Below the pieces are notes generated by a model that worked only from the letters and a program-made list of their open reading frames with translations, was not told the origin of the DNA and searched no databases. From contig JBMNHF010000007.1 of assembly GCA_050950205.1 (NCBI GenBank), positions 248,001 to 312,000 on the forward strand: a DNA stretch of 64,000 bases, read 5' to 3'. Source of the DNA: WRAV01 sp050950205. GTDB taxonomy: Bacteria > Bacillota > Clostridia > Oscillospirales > Ruminococcaceae. Positions 1-8,978 of the stretch are shown here, in pieces (the first letter of the stretch is position 1; every line of letters starts with the position of its first letter). Position numbers and translations under genes: made by a program.

Positions 1-1200
1 GACCGCTTTGTCATGCGACATTTCAGCCGTCAAATTGTGGATGCCCTTTGCCATATCCGGCAGGAGCTGTCCATCCCCCGGGTGGTCATCGGCACCAAGG
101 CAAAGTACACCCAAGAAATTGCCGCACTGCAACAGGCTATCGACGAGCGGGGAGCGGATATCGAAATTCACCGTTCGGGAAGCTACTACCCCGCCGGAGA
201 CGAGCAAATTCTCATCTATGAAGTGACGGGGCAAACGGTGCCACCGGGGGGAATTCCTCTGGAACTGGGTATTGTGGTGTCCAACATCACCACCATATGG
301 CATATCCACCAAGCGCTGCAAGGCAATGCGGTCACCGAAAAGTACATCACCGTTACCGGAGCAGTGGCCCATCCGGTCATTCTTCGGGTACCGGTGGGCA
401 CACCGGTAGCGGATTGCATCGCAGCGGCCGGGGGAGTTACCGTGCCGGAGTATATTGTGATCAAGGGCGGGCCGATGATGGGCAGGCAATATCCGGCCGC
501 TCAGCTGGAGGATCTGCATATTTCAAAATCCGACGGCGGGCTGGTGGTGCTGGAAAAAGGGCATTATCTGGACGTTTTTTCCCATATGCCCCTGGAGCAT
601 ATCATCAATCAGGCAAAGTCGGTTTGCATTCAGTGCTCCTATTGCACCGAGCTTTGCCCCCGTTACTTAATCGGACACAAAATGCGGCCCCACCGTGTCA
701 TGCGCTCCATTGCAACGGGGGCGCAGGTCAGCGACTTGGAAGATGCCCTGCTGTGCTGCGAATGCGGCATTTGCGAGCTGTATGCATGCCCCATGCACCT
801 GTCTCCCCGCCGGGTAAATATCTACATAAAAAATCTGCTCCGTCAGGGTGGCGCCAAGGTGCGGGACAAAACCGTGGACCTCCGTCACTCCCATATGCGG
901 GAATTTCGGCAAATCGAGCAGGGGCGTCTGATACAGCGCCTGGATTTGCTGCCCTATCCTCGTCAGGTGTTGGAGCTGGGGAAATGTCAGCCGGCATCGG
1001 TTTCCATCGCCTTGCGCCACGGCATCGGCAAAGAGGCTCATCCCATTGTTGCGGTGGGAGATTCGGTCAAAAAGGGCCAGTGCATTGCCACGGTGGACTT
1101 TGCCGATGTGGGCAGCAACTTGCATGCCTCCATTGACGGCACTGTGACCTCGGTGGACGGCTGTATTCAAATTCTGGCGGATGGGGGGAATGGACAGTGA
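1..1200 (+). CDS. pduS: PduS-like iron-sulfur flavoprotein of a bacterial microcompartment, 5' partial
   Basis: This is the C-terminal part (about 399 codons) of an RnfC/PduS-type electron-transfer protein. The frame is open to the left edge; the first ATG, at 13, is internal, because PduS proteins are about 450 residues and the N-terminal glycine-rich nucleotide-binding stretch is missing. An SLBB-like middle is followed by two ferredoxin-type cysteine groups, CIQCSYCTELCP and CCECGICELYACP, expected to hold two 4Fe-4S clusters, and a C-terminal barrel-sandwich region as in RnfC. PduS is known as a cobalamin reductase or redox shuttle in propanediol compartments, and relatives occur in glycyl-radical compartments. 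The next gene overlaps by 4 bp and is PduT-like, which supports the call. The substrate of the compartment cannot be read from this end. Confidence 0.88.
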   Translation, partial: DRFVMRHFSRQIVDALCHIRQELSIPRVVIGTKAKYTQEIAALQQAIDERGADIEIHRSGSYYPAGDEQILIYEVTGQTVPPGGIPLELGIVVSNITTIWHIHQALQGNAVTEKYITVTGAVAHPVILRVPVGTPVADCIAAAGGVTVPEYIVIKGGPMMGRQYPAAQLEDLHISKSDGGLVVLEKGHYLDVFSHMPLEHIINQAKSVCIQCSYCTELCPRYLIGHKMRPHRVMRSIATGAQVSDLEDALLCCECGICELYACPMHLSPRRVNIYIKNLLRQGGAKVRDKTVDLRHSHMREFRQIEQGRLIQRLDLLPYPRQVLELGKCQPASVSIALRHGIGKEAHPIVAVGDSVKKGQCIATVDFADVGSNLHASIDGTVTSVDGCIQILADGGNGQ

Positions 1201-1745
1201 TTTCTACCGTTGGGCTTATTGAGCTAAATAGCATCGCCAAAGGCATCGAAACCGCCGACACCATGGTGAAGGCGGCTCAAGTTCAGCTGTTGTTTTCCAA
1301 AGCCGCCTGCCCCGGCAAGTTTATTATTTTGGTGGCAGGGGATGTGGGAGCGGTCAAAACCTCGGTGCAGGCAGGGATGCAGTGTGCCGGCCGCTTTGCG
1401 GTCAACCATCTGGTGGTATCCAGTGTGCACCCCCAACTGATTCCAGCCATCAATGGCACCCGGGAGGTGCAAAACCCCGACGCGCTGGGGGTGATGGAGT
1501 TTTTTAGCATTGCCTCCGCCATCACATCTGCCGACGCCGCCGCCAAGGCAGCCCAGATCGAGCTGATGGAATTGCGCCTGGGCATGGGAATTGGGGGCAA
1601 ATCCTTTGTCACCCTGTGCGGCAGTGTCAGCGCTGTACAAGCAGCGGTGGAAGCCGGACTGGAAGAGGCCCGAGAAAAAGGCCATGTGATCTCCAGCTGT
1701 GTCATCCCATCCCCGTCGGAGGAGCTGTTCTACCAGCTGATATAA
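1197..1745 (+). CDS. pduT: PduT-like tandem BMC-domain shell protein
   Basis: A 182-residue protein made of two BMC domains (about 1-90 and 95-180), the usual PduT size. BMC trimers of this type form facets of the microcompartment shell. Cys38, in the motif KAACPGK, sits at the position known in PduT to bind a 4Fe-4S cluster at the trimer pore; the cysteine found near residue 134 in enteric PduT is serine here (GIGGKSF). The GTG start overlaps the pduS stop (GTGA) and follows a G-rich ribosome binding site at about 1182-1187. With PduS next door, the pair is expected to move electrons across the shell. It is the last gene of the operon, followed by a strong terminator. Confidence 0.92.
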   Translation: MISTVGLIELNSIAKGIETADTMVKAAQVQLLFSKAACPGKFIILVAGDVGAVKTSVQAGMQCAGRFAVNHLVVSSVHPQLIPAINGTREVQNPDALGVMEFFSIASAITSADAAAKAAQIELMELRLGMGIGGKSFVTLCGSVSAVQAAVEAGLEEAREKGHVISSCVIPSPSEELFYQLI

Positions 1746-1796
1746 GCAAAGCCATTCCAACCTTTCCTGTCCCCTTGGAGCATAGGCATAGAAGAA

Positions 1797-1821
1797 ATCC
1801 CCGGCCAAGCCGGGGATTTTT
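1797..1821 (+). terminator. Terminator of the microcompartment operon
   Basis: A 9-bp GC-rich stem (ATCCCCGGC with its complement), a 3-nt loop and a T run, 52 bp after the pduT-like stop. Confidence 0.9.
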
Positions 1822-1873
1822 GATTTTAAAAAGTGTGGGTTGAATCAGGGATATATTTAAATCGTGAAGGACA

Positions 1874-1910
1874 GAAAAGGGCCTGCACCCCTTAAAAAGA
1901 TGCAGGCCCT
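1874..1910 (-). terminator. Terminator after galE
   Basis: The inverted repeat AGGGCCTGCA at 1878-1887 and 1901-1910 is followed on the minus strand by TTTTCTGT. It lies about 30 bp beyond the galE stop and faces the terminator of the convergent microcompartment operon. Confidence 0.85.
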
Positions 1911-1938
1911 TCGATTTGGATTCATCTCCCTCGCCAGC

Positions 1939-2952
1939 TTACAAGGAATCCACCGATTGCTGGCGGCGGGTAAAATTCCAAGTGTCGGCGCACATTTCCT
2001 CCAGCTCCCGGGTGGCCTCCCAGCCCAGTAGTTGCTTTGCCTTGGAAGGGTCGGCGTAACAGGTGGCAATATCCCCGGGGCGGCGGGGTGCAATGCGGTA
2101 GGGTACCGGAACCCCGCTGGCCTTTTCAAAGGCTTGAATCACTTCCAGCACGCTGTAGCCCCGTCCGGTTCCCAGATTGACAGCCTCGGCTCCTGTGTGG
2201 CTTCGCACGTATTGCAAGGCCTTGAGATGCCCAATGGCTAAATCCACCACATGGAGATAATCCCTGACACCGGTGCCATCGGGGGTATCGTAGTCGTTCC
2301 CAAAGACACTGAGCTGTTCCAGTTTCCCTGCCGCCACTTTGGCAATATAGGGCAGCAAATTGTTGGGGATGCCGTTGGGATCCTCCCCCAACAGCCCTGA
2401 CTTGTGGGCGCCGATGGGGTTAAAGTACCGCAGCAGGCAGACGCTCCACTCTGCATCGGAGGCACAGAGATCCCGGAGAATATCCTCCACCATCCGCTTG
2501 GTGGCGCCGTATGGATTGGTGGTGGAAAGGGGGCTATCCTCACGGAACGGAACGTCGGTGCTGTTGCCGTAAACGGTAGCGGAGGAGGAAAAGACGATTT
2601 TCTTGCAGCCAGCCTGGGCCATCGCTTGGCAGAGATTTAAGGTGCCGGACACATTATTCTGGTAGTAATCCAGCGGAATCTTCACGCTTTCTCCCACTGC
2701 TTTGAGTCCGGCAAAGTGAATCACCGCCTCGATATCTTCCCGGGCGAAGATTTTTTCCAGCCCCTCCCGGTGGAGGATATCCACCGCATACAGGGGAAAA
2801 TCTTTGCCGCCCAGCTCTTTGATGCGGCTGATTACCTGAGGCTTTGCGTTGGAGAAGTTATCCAACAGGACAATGTCCTCCCCTGCCTGCAATAGCTCCA
2901 CACAGGTGTGACTGCCGATATAGCCGGCGCCGCCGGTCACCAGAATCGCCAT
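1939..2952 (-). CDS. galE: UDP-glucose 4-epimerase
   Basis: Interconverts UDP-glucose and UDP-galactose (Leloir pathway and supply of galactosyl donors), cytoplasmic and NAD-dependent. The 337-residue length is normal. The N-terminal Rossmann motif GGAGYIGSHT, the SSSATVYG stretch and the catalytic YxxxK (PYGATK) are all present. AAGGAG precedes the ATG by about 9 bases. No galK or galT is adjacent, so it probably serves nucleotide-sugar supply rather than a dedicated galactose operon. A TATAAT-like element lies on the minus strand at 3020-3025, but I could not find a convincing -35. Confidence 0.95.
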   Translation of the reverse strand: MAILVTGGAGYIGSHTCVELLQAGEDIVLLDNFSNAKPQVISRIKELGGKDFPLYAVDILHREGLEKIFAREDIEAVIHFAGLKAVGESVKIPLDYYQNNVSGTLNLCQAMAQAGCKKIVFSSSATVYGNSTDVPFREDSPLSTTNPYGATKRMVEDILRDLCASDAEWSVCLLRYFNPIGAHKSGLLGEDPNGIPNNLLPYIAKVAAGKLEQLSVFGNDYDTPDGTGVRDYLHVVDLAIGHLKALQYVRSHTGAEAVNLGTGRGYSVLEVIQAFEKASGVPVPYRIAPRRPGDIATCYADPSKAKQLLGWEATRELEEMCADTWNFTRRQQSVDSL

Positions 2953-2991
2953 GGTTTACTGCTCCTTTGCAAGCTCGATACAGTTGCTTCC

Positions 2992-3015
2992 CGGTTTTAT
3001 CATGATGTAAAACCG
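2992..3015. repeat. Inverted repeat between icd and galE
   Basis: CGGTTTTA and its complement flank TCATGATG. No good T run follows on either strand, so this is either a weak icd terminator or a protein-binding site in the galE leader. It is the only notable feature of this 99-bp gap. Confidence 0.4.
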
Positions 3016-3051
3016 CAGGATTATACGCCAATTGCCTTGGAGAACCCCTCT

Positions 3052-4266
3052 TTAAGCCAGCAGCTTTTCCAGACGGGTGCGAATCTCCTGGATAAACACC
3101 TTGGAGGTAACCCCTTTGGCGGAAAAGTCAGGCTCGACCAGACCTACCAGATCCTTGGTCATAATGCCGTCGTTGATGGTTTGAAGGGAAGCCTGCTCCA
3201 AAGCGTCTCCAAACTTGACCAGAGCATCGATGCCGTCCAACTCGCCCCGCTTGCGCAGACCGCCGCTCCAGGCAAAGATGGTGGCAATGGGATTGGTGGA
3301 GGTCTCCTCCCCTTCCAGATACCGGTAGTAGTGGCGGGTAACAGTGCCGTGGGCTGCCTCGTACTCGTAGTTGCCATCGGGAGAAACCAGCACACTGGTC
3401 ATCATGGCAAGGGAGCCAAAGGCGGTGGAAACCATATCGCTCATCACGTCGCCGTCGTAGTTTTTGCAGGCCCAGATGTAGCCTCCCTCGGAGCGAATCA
3501 CCCGGGCAACAGCGTCGTCAATAAGGGTGTAGAAGTACTCGAGCCCCAGTTCCTCGAACTTGGCTTTGTACTCTTCGAACACCTCTTCAAACACCGCTTT
3601 GAAGTGGCCATCGTATACCTTGGCGATGGTGTCCTTGGTGGAAAACCACAGGTCCTGTTTGGTGTCCAAAGCGTATTGGAAGCAGGCGTGGGCAAAAGAG
3701 CGGATGGACTTGTCGGTATTGTGGGCTCCTTGCCAAACGGCAGGGCCATTCACCTTTTGAACGGAGAGGGTCTTTTCCTTCCCGCTTTCTCCCCGGAAGG
3801 TCATAACAGTCTCTCCCGGCTCATCGGTGAAGAAGTCCACGCTTTTGTATACATCACCGTAGGCGTGACGGGCAATGGTGATGGGCTTGTTCCAGGTTTT
3901 CACCACCGGGCGGATGCAGTCCACCAAAATCGGGGCTCTGAACACGGTGCCGTCCAGAATGGAGCGGATGGTGCCGTTGGGGCTCTTCCACATTTCGGTC
4001 AGCTGGGGATATTCCTCCATCCGCTGACGGTTGGGGGTGATGGTGGCACATTTAACCGCCACGCCATACTTTTTGTTGGCGTTGGCTGCGTCCACCGTTA
4101 CTTGATCCTTGGTTTCGTTGCGGTGGAGCAGGCCAAGGTCATAGTATTCGGTTTTTAGGTCCACAAAGGGCAGAATCAGCTCATCCTTAATCATCTGCCA
4201 CAAAATGCGAGTCATTTCGTCTCCGTCCATCTCCACCAGGGGAGTGGTCATCTTAATTTTGTCCAT
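3052..4266 (-). CDS. icd: NADP-dependent isocitrate dehydrogenase, eukaryotic-like type
   Basis: Oxidative decarboxylation of isocitrate to 2-oxoglutarate, normally the route to glutamate in anaerobes with a partial TCA cycle. The sequence runs from VEMDGDEMTRILW through TPNRQRMEEYPQLTEMWKSPNGT to the C-terminal DALEQASLQTINDGIMTKDL, the pattern of the roughly 400-residue type found in eukaryotes and some bacteria rather than E. coli Icd. Two in-frame ATGs exist: 4272 is only 2 nt from AAGGAG, whereas 4266 is 8 nt away, so 4266 is preferred (404 residues). It lies 53 bp downstream of the aconitase-family gene, probably in one transcript, and together they would run citrate to 2-oxoglutarate. 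Confidence 0.93.
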   Translation of the reverse strand: MDKIKMTTPLVEMDGDEMTRILWQMIKDELILPFVDLKTEYYDLGLLHRNETKDQVTVDAANANKKYGVAVKCATITPNRQRMEEYPQLTEMWKSPNGTIRSILDGTVFRAPILVDCIRPVVKTWNKPITIARHAYGDVYKSVDFFTDEPGETVMTFRGESGKEKTLSVQKVNGPAVWQGAHNTDKSIRSFAHACFQYALDTKQDLWFSTKDTIAKVYDGHFKAVFEEVFEEYKAKFEELGLEYFYTLIDDAVARVIRSEGGYIWACKNYDGDVMSDMVSTAFGSLAMMTSVLVSPDGNYEYEAAHGTVTRHYYRYLEGEETSTNPIATIFAWSGGLRKRGELDGIDALVKFGDALEQASLQTINDGIMTKDLVGLVEPDFSAKGVTSKVFIQEIRTRLEKLLA

Positions 4267-4319
4267 GGTCATCGCTCCTTACAATCCCATTTGCTGGGTT
4301 CTAGTGGCCTTTGGAAAGA

Positions 4320-6572
4320 TTAATCCTTGTATCCTGCGGCGTAGTAGTTCATCAGGCAGCCTTCCTGCAGGATTTGTTTTTCCGCATCGGTCAAGCCGGA
4401 GAGCTCCAAGGTCAGGTCGCTGACGGTGCCGTCCTTTGCAATCACCTTGGCGGGAATCTTCTCGATTCCCTGAGCAATGGCCTGCTTGATGCCGGGAATG
4501 TAGACGTAGTCATCCTCGCCGTAGGCAAAGGGCTCATTGCGGTCGATGGTAAAGGGCACAATGCCCCAGTTGATGCAGTTGGAGCGGTAGCGCTTGGTGG
4601 CGTACTCGTAACAAATGTTGGCAAAGCCCCCCAGCACCTTCTGGCAGGAAGCCGCCTGCTCCCGGGCGGAGCCATCCCCCGGCTTTTTGGCAAAGATACA
4701 GGAGCCGATGGTGGTGTTGGCGATATCTCCGCCCACCTTGGCCAGCACCTCCGCCGCCTCTTTGGGCGCTTCTCCCTTTTGTCGCTCCTCCTCCAACGCT
4801 CTGACCGCTTTGGATTTTTCCACATACTGGGGGCAGCGGCGGGAAAGGGCAAACTCGGAAAGTTTGAGGGGGTTGGAACGGTAGGAAGAGGTCTCACCGG
4901 AGGGAATCAGCTCGTCGGTGGTGGTCACTTCGTCCTCGATAAAGGCGCAGAGCTTGACCAGCAGGTTCTCTTCCAGGGCATACATCTTGGGCCAATCCTT
5001 GATGTTGGGACCCAACACCAGCTCCTCCTCGGGGCGGGGATTGCCAAAGCCGTTGTACACCCGCTTTTCGTAGATGGAACCGTCGTAGCGATAGTTCATT
5101 TCCGGCTCGTTGTAGTCGATGTCGGTGGCGGCGGTGAGGATGCCGCCGTTTCGGGCGGTGGCGGCAATGGAGCGGGCATCCATCAAAGCCACAGCGGAAA
5201 TCTGACCCTGTCCCGGCTTGGAGCCTTCCCGGTTGGCAAAATTCCGGGTGGCGTGGCGGATGGAAAGGGCATTGTGGGCCGGGGTATCTCCCGCGCCAAA
5301 GCAAGGACCGCAGAAGGCAGGCTTCATCACGGCACCGGCCTTCATCAGCTTCTCGGCGGCACCGTCTTGGGTGATGGCAAGACCAACAGCGGTGGAGGAG
5401 GGATAGACGCTCATCTCAAAGGCATCGTTTCCGATATTCTGGTCGTTCAGAATCTCGGCGGCAACCATGATGTTTTCGTACATGCCTCCCGAGCAACCCA
5501 CAATGATGCCCTGATCCACCTGAATTTTGCCGTCTGGGGTGATGTGACGGCGCAAATCCATCTCCACCTTGCCCCCCAGCTGGCGGTTGCAGTCTTCTTC
5601 CACCTGAGCAAAAATCTCCGCCGCATTTTCCTGCAGCTGGTGGATGGTGTAGGCCTTGGAGGGGTGGAAGGGCAATGCAATCATACACTCCATTTTGGAG
5701 AGATCAATTTTAATGACGCTGTCATAGTAAGCTCCTTCCTCCAGAGAGAGCTTTTGGTACGCCTCGGGACGGCCCACGTTTTTATAGTACGCCTCGATGA
5801 CTTCGTCGGTTTCCCAGATGGAGCTGAGGCAGGAGGTCTCGGTGGTCATCACATCGATGCCGATGCGGTAATCGGCAGAAAGCCCTGCCACACCCGGACC
5901 GGCAAATTCTAAGATTTTGTTTTTCACATCCCCGTTGGGGAAGGTTTCGGCCACCAGGGCAAGGGCCACGTCCTGAGGGCCGACGCCTTTGGGAGGAGTG
6001 CCCTCCAGATAGACCAGCACCACTTCGGGGGCGGGCACATCGTAGGTGTTTTTCAGCAGTTGTTTGACCAGCTCGCCGCCGCCTTCTCCAATCCCCATGC
6101 AACCGTAGGAGCCGTAGCGGGTGTGACTGTCGGAGCCGAGAATCATCCCCCCGCAGGAAGCCAAACATTCCCGGGCGTACTGGTGAATCACCGCCTGATT
6201 GGCAGGGACATAGATGCCGCCGTATTTTTTGGCGGCGGAAAGACCAAAGGCATGGTCGTCCTGATTGATGGTGCCACCCACGGCACACAGTGAGTTGTGA
6301 CAGTTGGTCATGGCGTAGGGGATGGGAAACTCCTTAAGCCCCGAAGCACGCGCCGTTTGAATGATACCCACAAAGGTAATGTCGTGTGAGATCAGAGCAT
6401 CGAATGTGATGCGCATTTTTTGGGATTCTTTGCTTTTATCGTGGGCTCTTAAAATGCGGTAAGCTATGGTTTTTTCCCGGGCTGCCAAGGGAGCTTCCAT
6501 CCCAGCAGCTTGGTTTGCCGGTGTCGGCTTGCCATCTACTATGTAGTGACCGTTCTTATATTGCCTGATCAT
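4320..6572 (-). CDS. Aconitase-family hydratase (YbhJ-like), probable aconitase
   Basis: A 750-residue member of the aconitase superfamily. The three cluster cysteines are visible in GCSGGMYEN and CGPCFGAGD, the substrate-binding region reads TRNFANREGS, and the swivel domain carries GSAREQAA, equivalent to the SREHAA motif. It differs from classical AcnA/AcnB and resembles the YbhJ group usually annotated only as 'hydratase'. Its place upstream of icd suggests it acts as the citrate/isocitrate isomerase here; this is inference. The frame extends further upstream, but the ATG at 6572 has GGAGG 7 nt ahead and gives the family length. Homoaconitase-like activity on another acid is the alternative. 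Confidence 0.85.
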   Translation of the reverse strand: MIRQYKNGHYIVDGKPTPANQAAGMEAPLAAREKTIAYRILRAHDKSKESQKMRITFDALISHDITFVGIIQTARASGLKEFPIPYAMTNCHNSLCAVGGTINQDDHAFGLSAAKKYGGIYVPANQAVIHQYARECLASCGGMILGSDSHTRYGSYGCMGIGEGGGELVKQLLKNTYDVPAPEVVLVYLEGTPPKGVGPQDVALALVAETFPNGDVKNKILEFAGPGVAGLSADYRIGIDVMTTETSCLSSIWETDEVIEAYYKNVGRPEAYQKLSLEEGAYYDSVIKIDLSKMECMIALPFHPSKAYTIHQLQENAAEIFAQVEEDCNRQLGGKVEMDLRRHITPDGKIQVDQGIIVGCSGGMYENIMVAAEILNDQNIGNDAFEMSVYPSSTAVGLAITQDGAAEKLMKAGAVMKPAFCGPCFGAGDTPAHNALSIRHATRNFANREGSKPGQGQISAVALMDARSIAATARNGGILTAATDIDYNEPEMNYRYDGSIYEKRVYNGFGNPRPEEELVLGPNIKDWPKMYALEENLLVKLCAFIEDEVTTTDELIPSGETSSYRSNPLKLSEFALSRRCPQYVEKSKAVRALEEERQKGEAPKEAAEVLAKVGGDIANTTIGSCIFAKKPGDGSAREQAASCQKVLGGFANICYEYATKRYRSNCINWGIVPFTIDRNEPFAYGEDDYVYIPGIKQAIAQGIEKIPAKVIAKDGTVSDLTLELSGLTDAEKQILQEGCLMNYYAAGYKD

Positions 6573-6989
6573 TGCTATTCCTCCTTTTTCCCTCGGTAAA
6601 GGCAGGGTTGATTTTAGTTTGTACCATTCTACCCTATCTTTTGCAGATCGGCAACAACGTACCGCAAGGGGTACTTGTTTTGGGGCAGAACAGTTTGGTT
6701 CTCTTCGGTTTGGCCGGTTGTCAAGGAATGGGCTGCCGCAAGGAGGTAAAAAAGCCTTTGGAAACGCTGCGGATGCCGTGGGATGGGATATGTTAAAAGG
6801 CCAAAGCAAAGCGCGCCTCCTGGCTCACCTTACTTTGGCCCTGATTTTCTGTTGATGAGAGTGGTTTACCAACCAACAAAAAAGACAGAATATTTTTCCA
6901 CTACCATAACATCATACCAAATACGGGTGTCATACAGGAATGACAGTAAATATTCAATGCTTTTTTGCAGATGGAAATCTCGCGGGAGG
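6573..6989. other. 417-bp intergenic region upstream of the aconitase-family gene
   Basis: No convincing gene on either strand. It holds the leader of the aconitase-family gene and a terminator-like hairpin (6799-6840) for ispH-rpsA. A consensus TTGACA lies on the minus strand at 6719-6724, but no matching -10 was found, so the promoter remains unplaced. Confidence 0.6.
6795..6840 (-). terminator. Probable terminator of the ispH-rpsA transcript
   Basis: GGCCAAAG and CTTTGGCC (6799-6806, 6833-6840) can pair around a 26-nt loop, followed on the minus strand by TTTTAA. It lies 150 bp beyond the stop codon; the long loop lowers confidence. Confidence 0.5.
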
Positions 6990-8978
6990 TTATTCCTCGG
7001 GAGGACCGAACTCCATCACCTGGGGAGCTTCCTCCTGTGCGGCTGCCTCTTCCTCGGCACGAGCCTCTTCCAGGAGAGCGCGAATGCTCAGGGAAACCCG
7101 TTTCTTTTCCAGATCGATGTCGGTAATCTTAACCTCTACCTCCTGGCCGATGGACAACACGTCGGAGGGCTTGTCGATGCGGGTATTGGAAATCTGGCTG
7201 ATGTGGATGAGCCCGTCTACACCAGGAATAACCTGGGCAAAGGCACCAAATGTAGTCATGGAAACAATTTTAACGGTAACCACATCCCCGGCCTGATACT
7301 GCTTGCTCAGGATGGTCCAGGGGTTATCTTCATCCTTTTTGTAGCCCAGAGAGATTTTTTTGTTTTCCCGATCGATATCCTTAACAACCACTTCCAAAGT
7401 ATCGCCAACCTTTACCACTTCGGAAGGATCCTTAATGCGGTTCCAGCTCAGCTCGGAAATGTGAACCATGCCGTCCACTCCGCCCAAATCAACAAAAGCA
7501 CCGTAGCTGGTCAGGGACTTGACATTGCCGGTATAGAGCTTGCCAATCTCCACCTCTTGCCAAAACTTTTCTTCCAGAGCCTTGCGCTGCTCCTTGAGAA
7601 CGGCGCGGATGGAACCAACAGCCCGGCGGCGGCGTTCGTTGGTTTCAAGAACTTTAAACTCTACCTTGGTTTTGAGCAGGGGCTCCAAAGCCTGTCCCCG
7701 GGAAAGAGTGGCCTGGCTGGCGGGGATGAATACCCGCACGCCGTTGCAGAGAACAATCACTCCGCCCTTGACGATATCCACCACTGTGCCTTCCAGCACT
7801 TCGCCGCTCTTTTCGGCTTCCATTACTTTTGCATAGCCAGCAACGGCATCCAGCCGCTTTTTGGAGAGCATAGCGGTTCCTTCCACGTCGTTGACACGCA
7901 GAACCATCAGCTCCAGCTCATCCCCCACCTTTACCAGCTCTTCCAGCTTGGCGTTGGGGTCTTCGGTATACTCGTGGAGAGGTACGTAACCAGCTTGTTT
8001 GGTACCAATGTCCACGGCGATCTCGTTGGGGGAAACGCTGGTGACAATACCGGTGACCTTCTCCTTTGTATATATTGTCTTAAAAGACTGCTCAAGCATT
8101 TCCTCAAAGCTCATTTCGTCCTGCACATTGGCGATCTCACTCATGGTTTCTTGTACCTCCTTAATTATAAACGCGGGTGTCGATGCTCCGGCGGTAATTG
8201 CTACAGACTCAAGCCCCGCAAAGTGTTCGGCGCGCAGCTCGTCTGCAGTTTCCACCAGGTACGCCGGGCAATTTTGCTTAGCTATTTGCCACAAAGCCCG
8301 TGTATTGGAGCTTCCGCGTCCACCTACCACAATCACTGCGTCAACCTGCTGCGACAGCTCCATAATCTCATTTTGACGCAAAGCGGTAGCATTACATATT
8401 GTACCAAATAACAAGAAGTTTGTACACTCTTTTTTTGTTATTTCTACACATTTTTGCCACTCCAACAGTTTCAAAGTAGTTTGAGCGGCTAAAATATAGT
8501 CTTTTTTAACAGAAGTTTGCCTTTCTTTCAGAAAGCGCTCCAACTCTTCTGCGTTTCGGACCACATAAATTTCCCCGGGACAATGACCGCAAATCCCCTG
8601 AACTTCGGGATGATTTGGATCCCCCACCAAAATGGAAACCTTTCCCTGCTCTGCTGCGGTGCGCACAATCTCCTGTATCTTCTTCACATAGGGGCAGGTG
8701 GCATCCAGCCAGGGAATTCCTTTGGCGTCCAACTCCTCATACAGGGCTCCGGGTACTCCGTGGGAACGAAATACCACCCGATACCCCGGCAAAGCTTGCG
8801 AAATATCCTCAATGGGAAGAACCCCCTGTTCTTCCAGCCGGGCGGTCATTTGGGGGTTGTGGATGAGAGGCCCCAGAGTATGCAGCTTCTCGCCCCGCTG
8901 TACCGCCTCTTCCACCAGTTGGACCGCCCGGGATACCCCCATACAAAACCCCGCTGTTTTGGCTGTAAGAATCTTCAT
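6990..8978 (-). CDS. ispH: IspH-RpsA fusion: HMBPP reductase joined to ribosomal protein S1
   Basis: A 662-residue fusion known from many Clostridia. Residues 1 to about 285 are IspH, the last MEP-pathway enzyme making IPP and DMAPP with a 4Fe-4S cluster; its three cysteines are in AGFCMGV, DATCPYV and TICNAT. From about residue 290 (MSEIANVQDEMSFEEML) a linker leads to four S1 RNA-binding domains typical of clostridial RpsA (for example GIVTSVSPNEIAVDIG and TGNVKSLTSYGAFVDLGG). The ATG overlaps the plsC stop by 4 bp. An acidic, Ala/Glu-rich tail ends the protein. Whether the polypeptide is processed cannot be told from sequence. Confidence 0.95.
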   Translation of the reverse strand: MKILTAKTAGFCMGVSRAVQLVEEAVQRGEKLHTLGPLIHNPQMTARLEEQGVLPIEDISQALPGYRVVFRSHGVPGALYEELDAKGIPWLDATCPYVKKIQEIVRTAAEQGKVSILVGDPNHPEVQGICGHCPGEIYVVRNAEELERFLKERQTSVKKDYILAAQTTLKLLEWQKCVEITKKECTNFLLFGTICNATALRQNEIMELSQQVDAVIVVGGRGSSNTRALWQIAKQNCPAYLVETADELRAEHFAGLESVAITAGASTPAFIIKEVQETMSEIANVQDEMSFEEMLEQSFKTIYTKEKVTGIVTSVSPNEIAVDIGTKQAGYVPLHEYTEDPNAKLEELVKVGDELELMVLRVNDVEGTAMLSKKRLDAVAGYAKVMEAEKSGEVLEGTVVDIVKGGVIVLCNGVRVFIPASQATLSRGQALEPLLKTKVEFKVLETNERRRRAVGSIRAVLKEQRKALEEKFWQEVEIGKLYTGNVKSLTSYGAFVDLGGVDGMVHISELSWNRIKDPSEVVKVGDTLEVVVKDIDRENKKISLGYKKDEDNPWTILSKQYQAGDVVTVKIVSMTTFGAFAQVIPGVDGLIHISQISNTRIDKPSDVLSIGQEVEVKITDIDLEKKRVSLSIRALLEEARAEEEAAAQEEAPQVMEFGPPEE

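Noticed and set aside
2908..4158. 416-codon open frame on the plus strand opposite icd
   Set aside because: Antisense shadow of a clear icd gene; low-complexity Gly/Val/His-rich translation and no ribosome site.
4311..5912. 533-codon open frame on the plus strand opposite the aconitase-family gene
   Set aside because: Mirror of a gene with high third-position GC; no recognisable domain.
6573..6796. 74-codon hydrophobic open frame on the plus strand in the gap before the aconitase-family gene
   Set aside because: No supporting ribosome site or operon context; not reported as a gene.
6783..8411. 542-codon open frame on the plus strand opposite ispH-rpsA
   Set aside because: The opposite strand encodes an unmistakable IspH-S1 fusion; the plus-strand frame has no motif or start signal.
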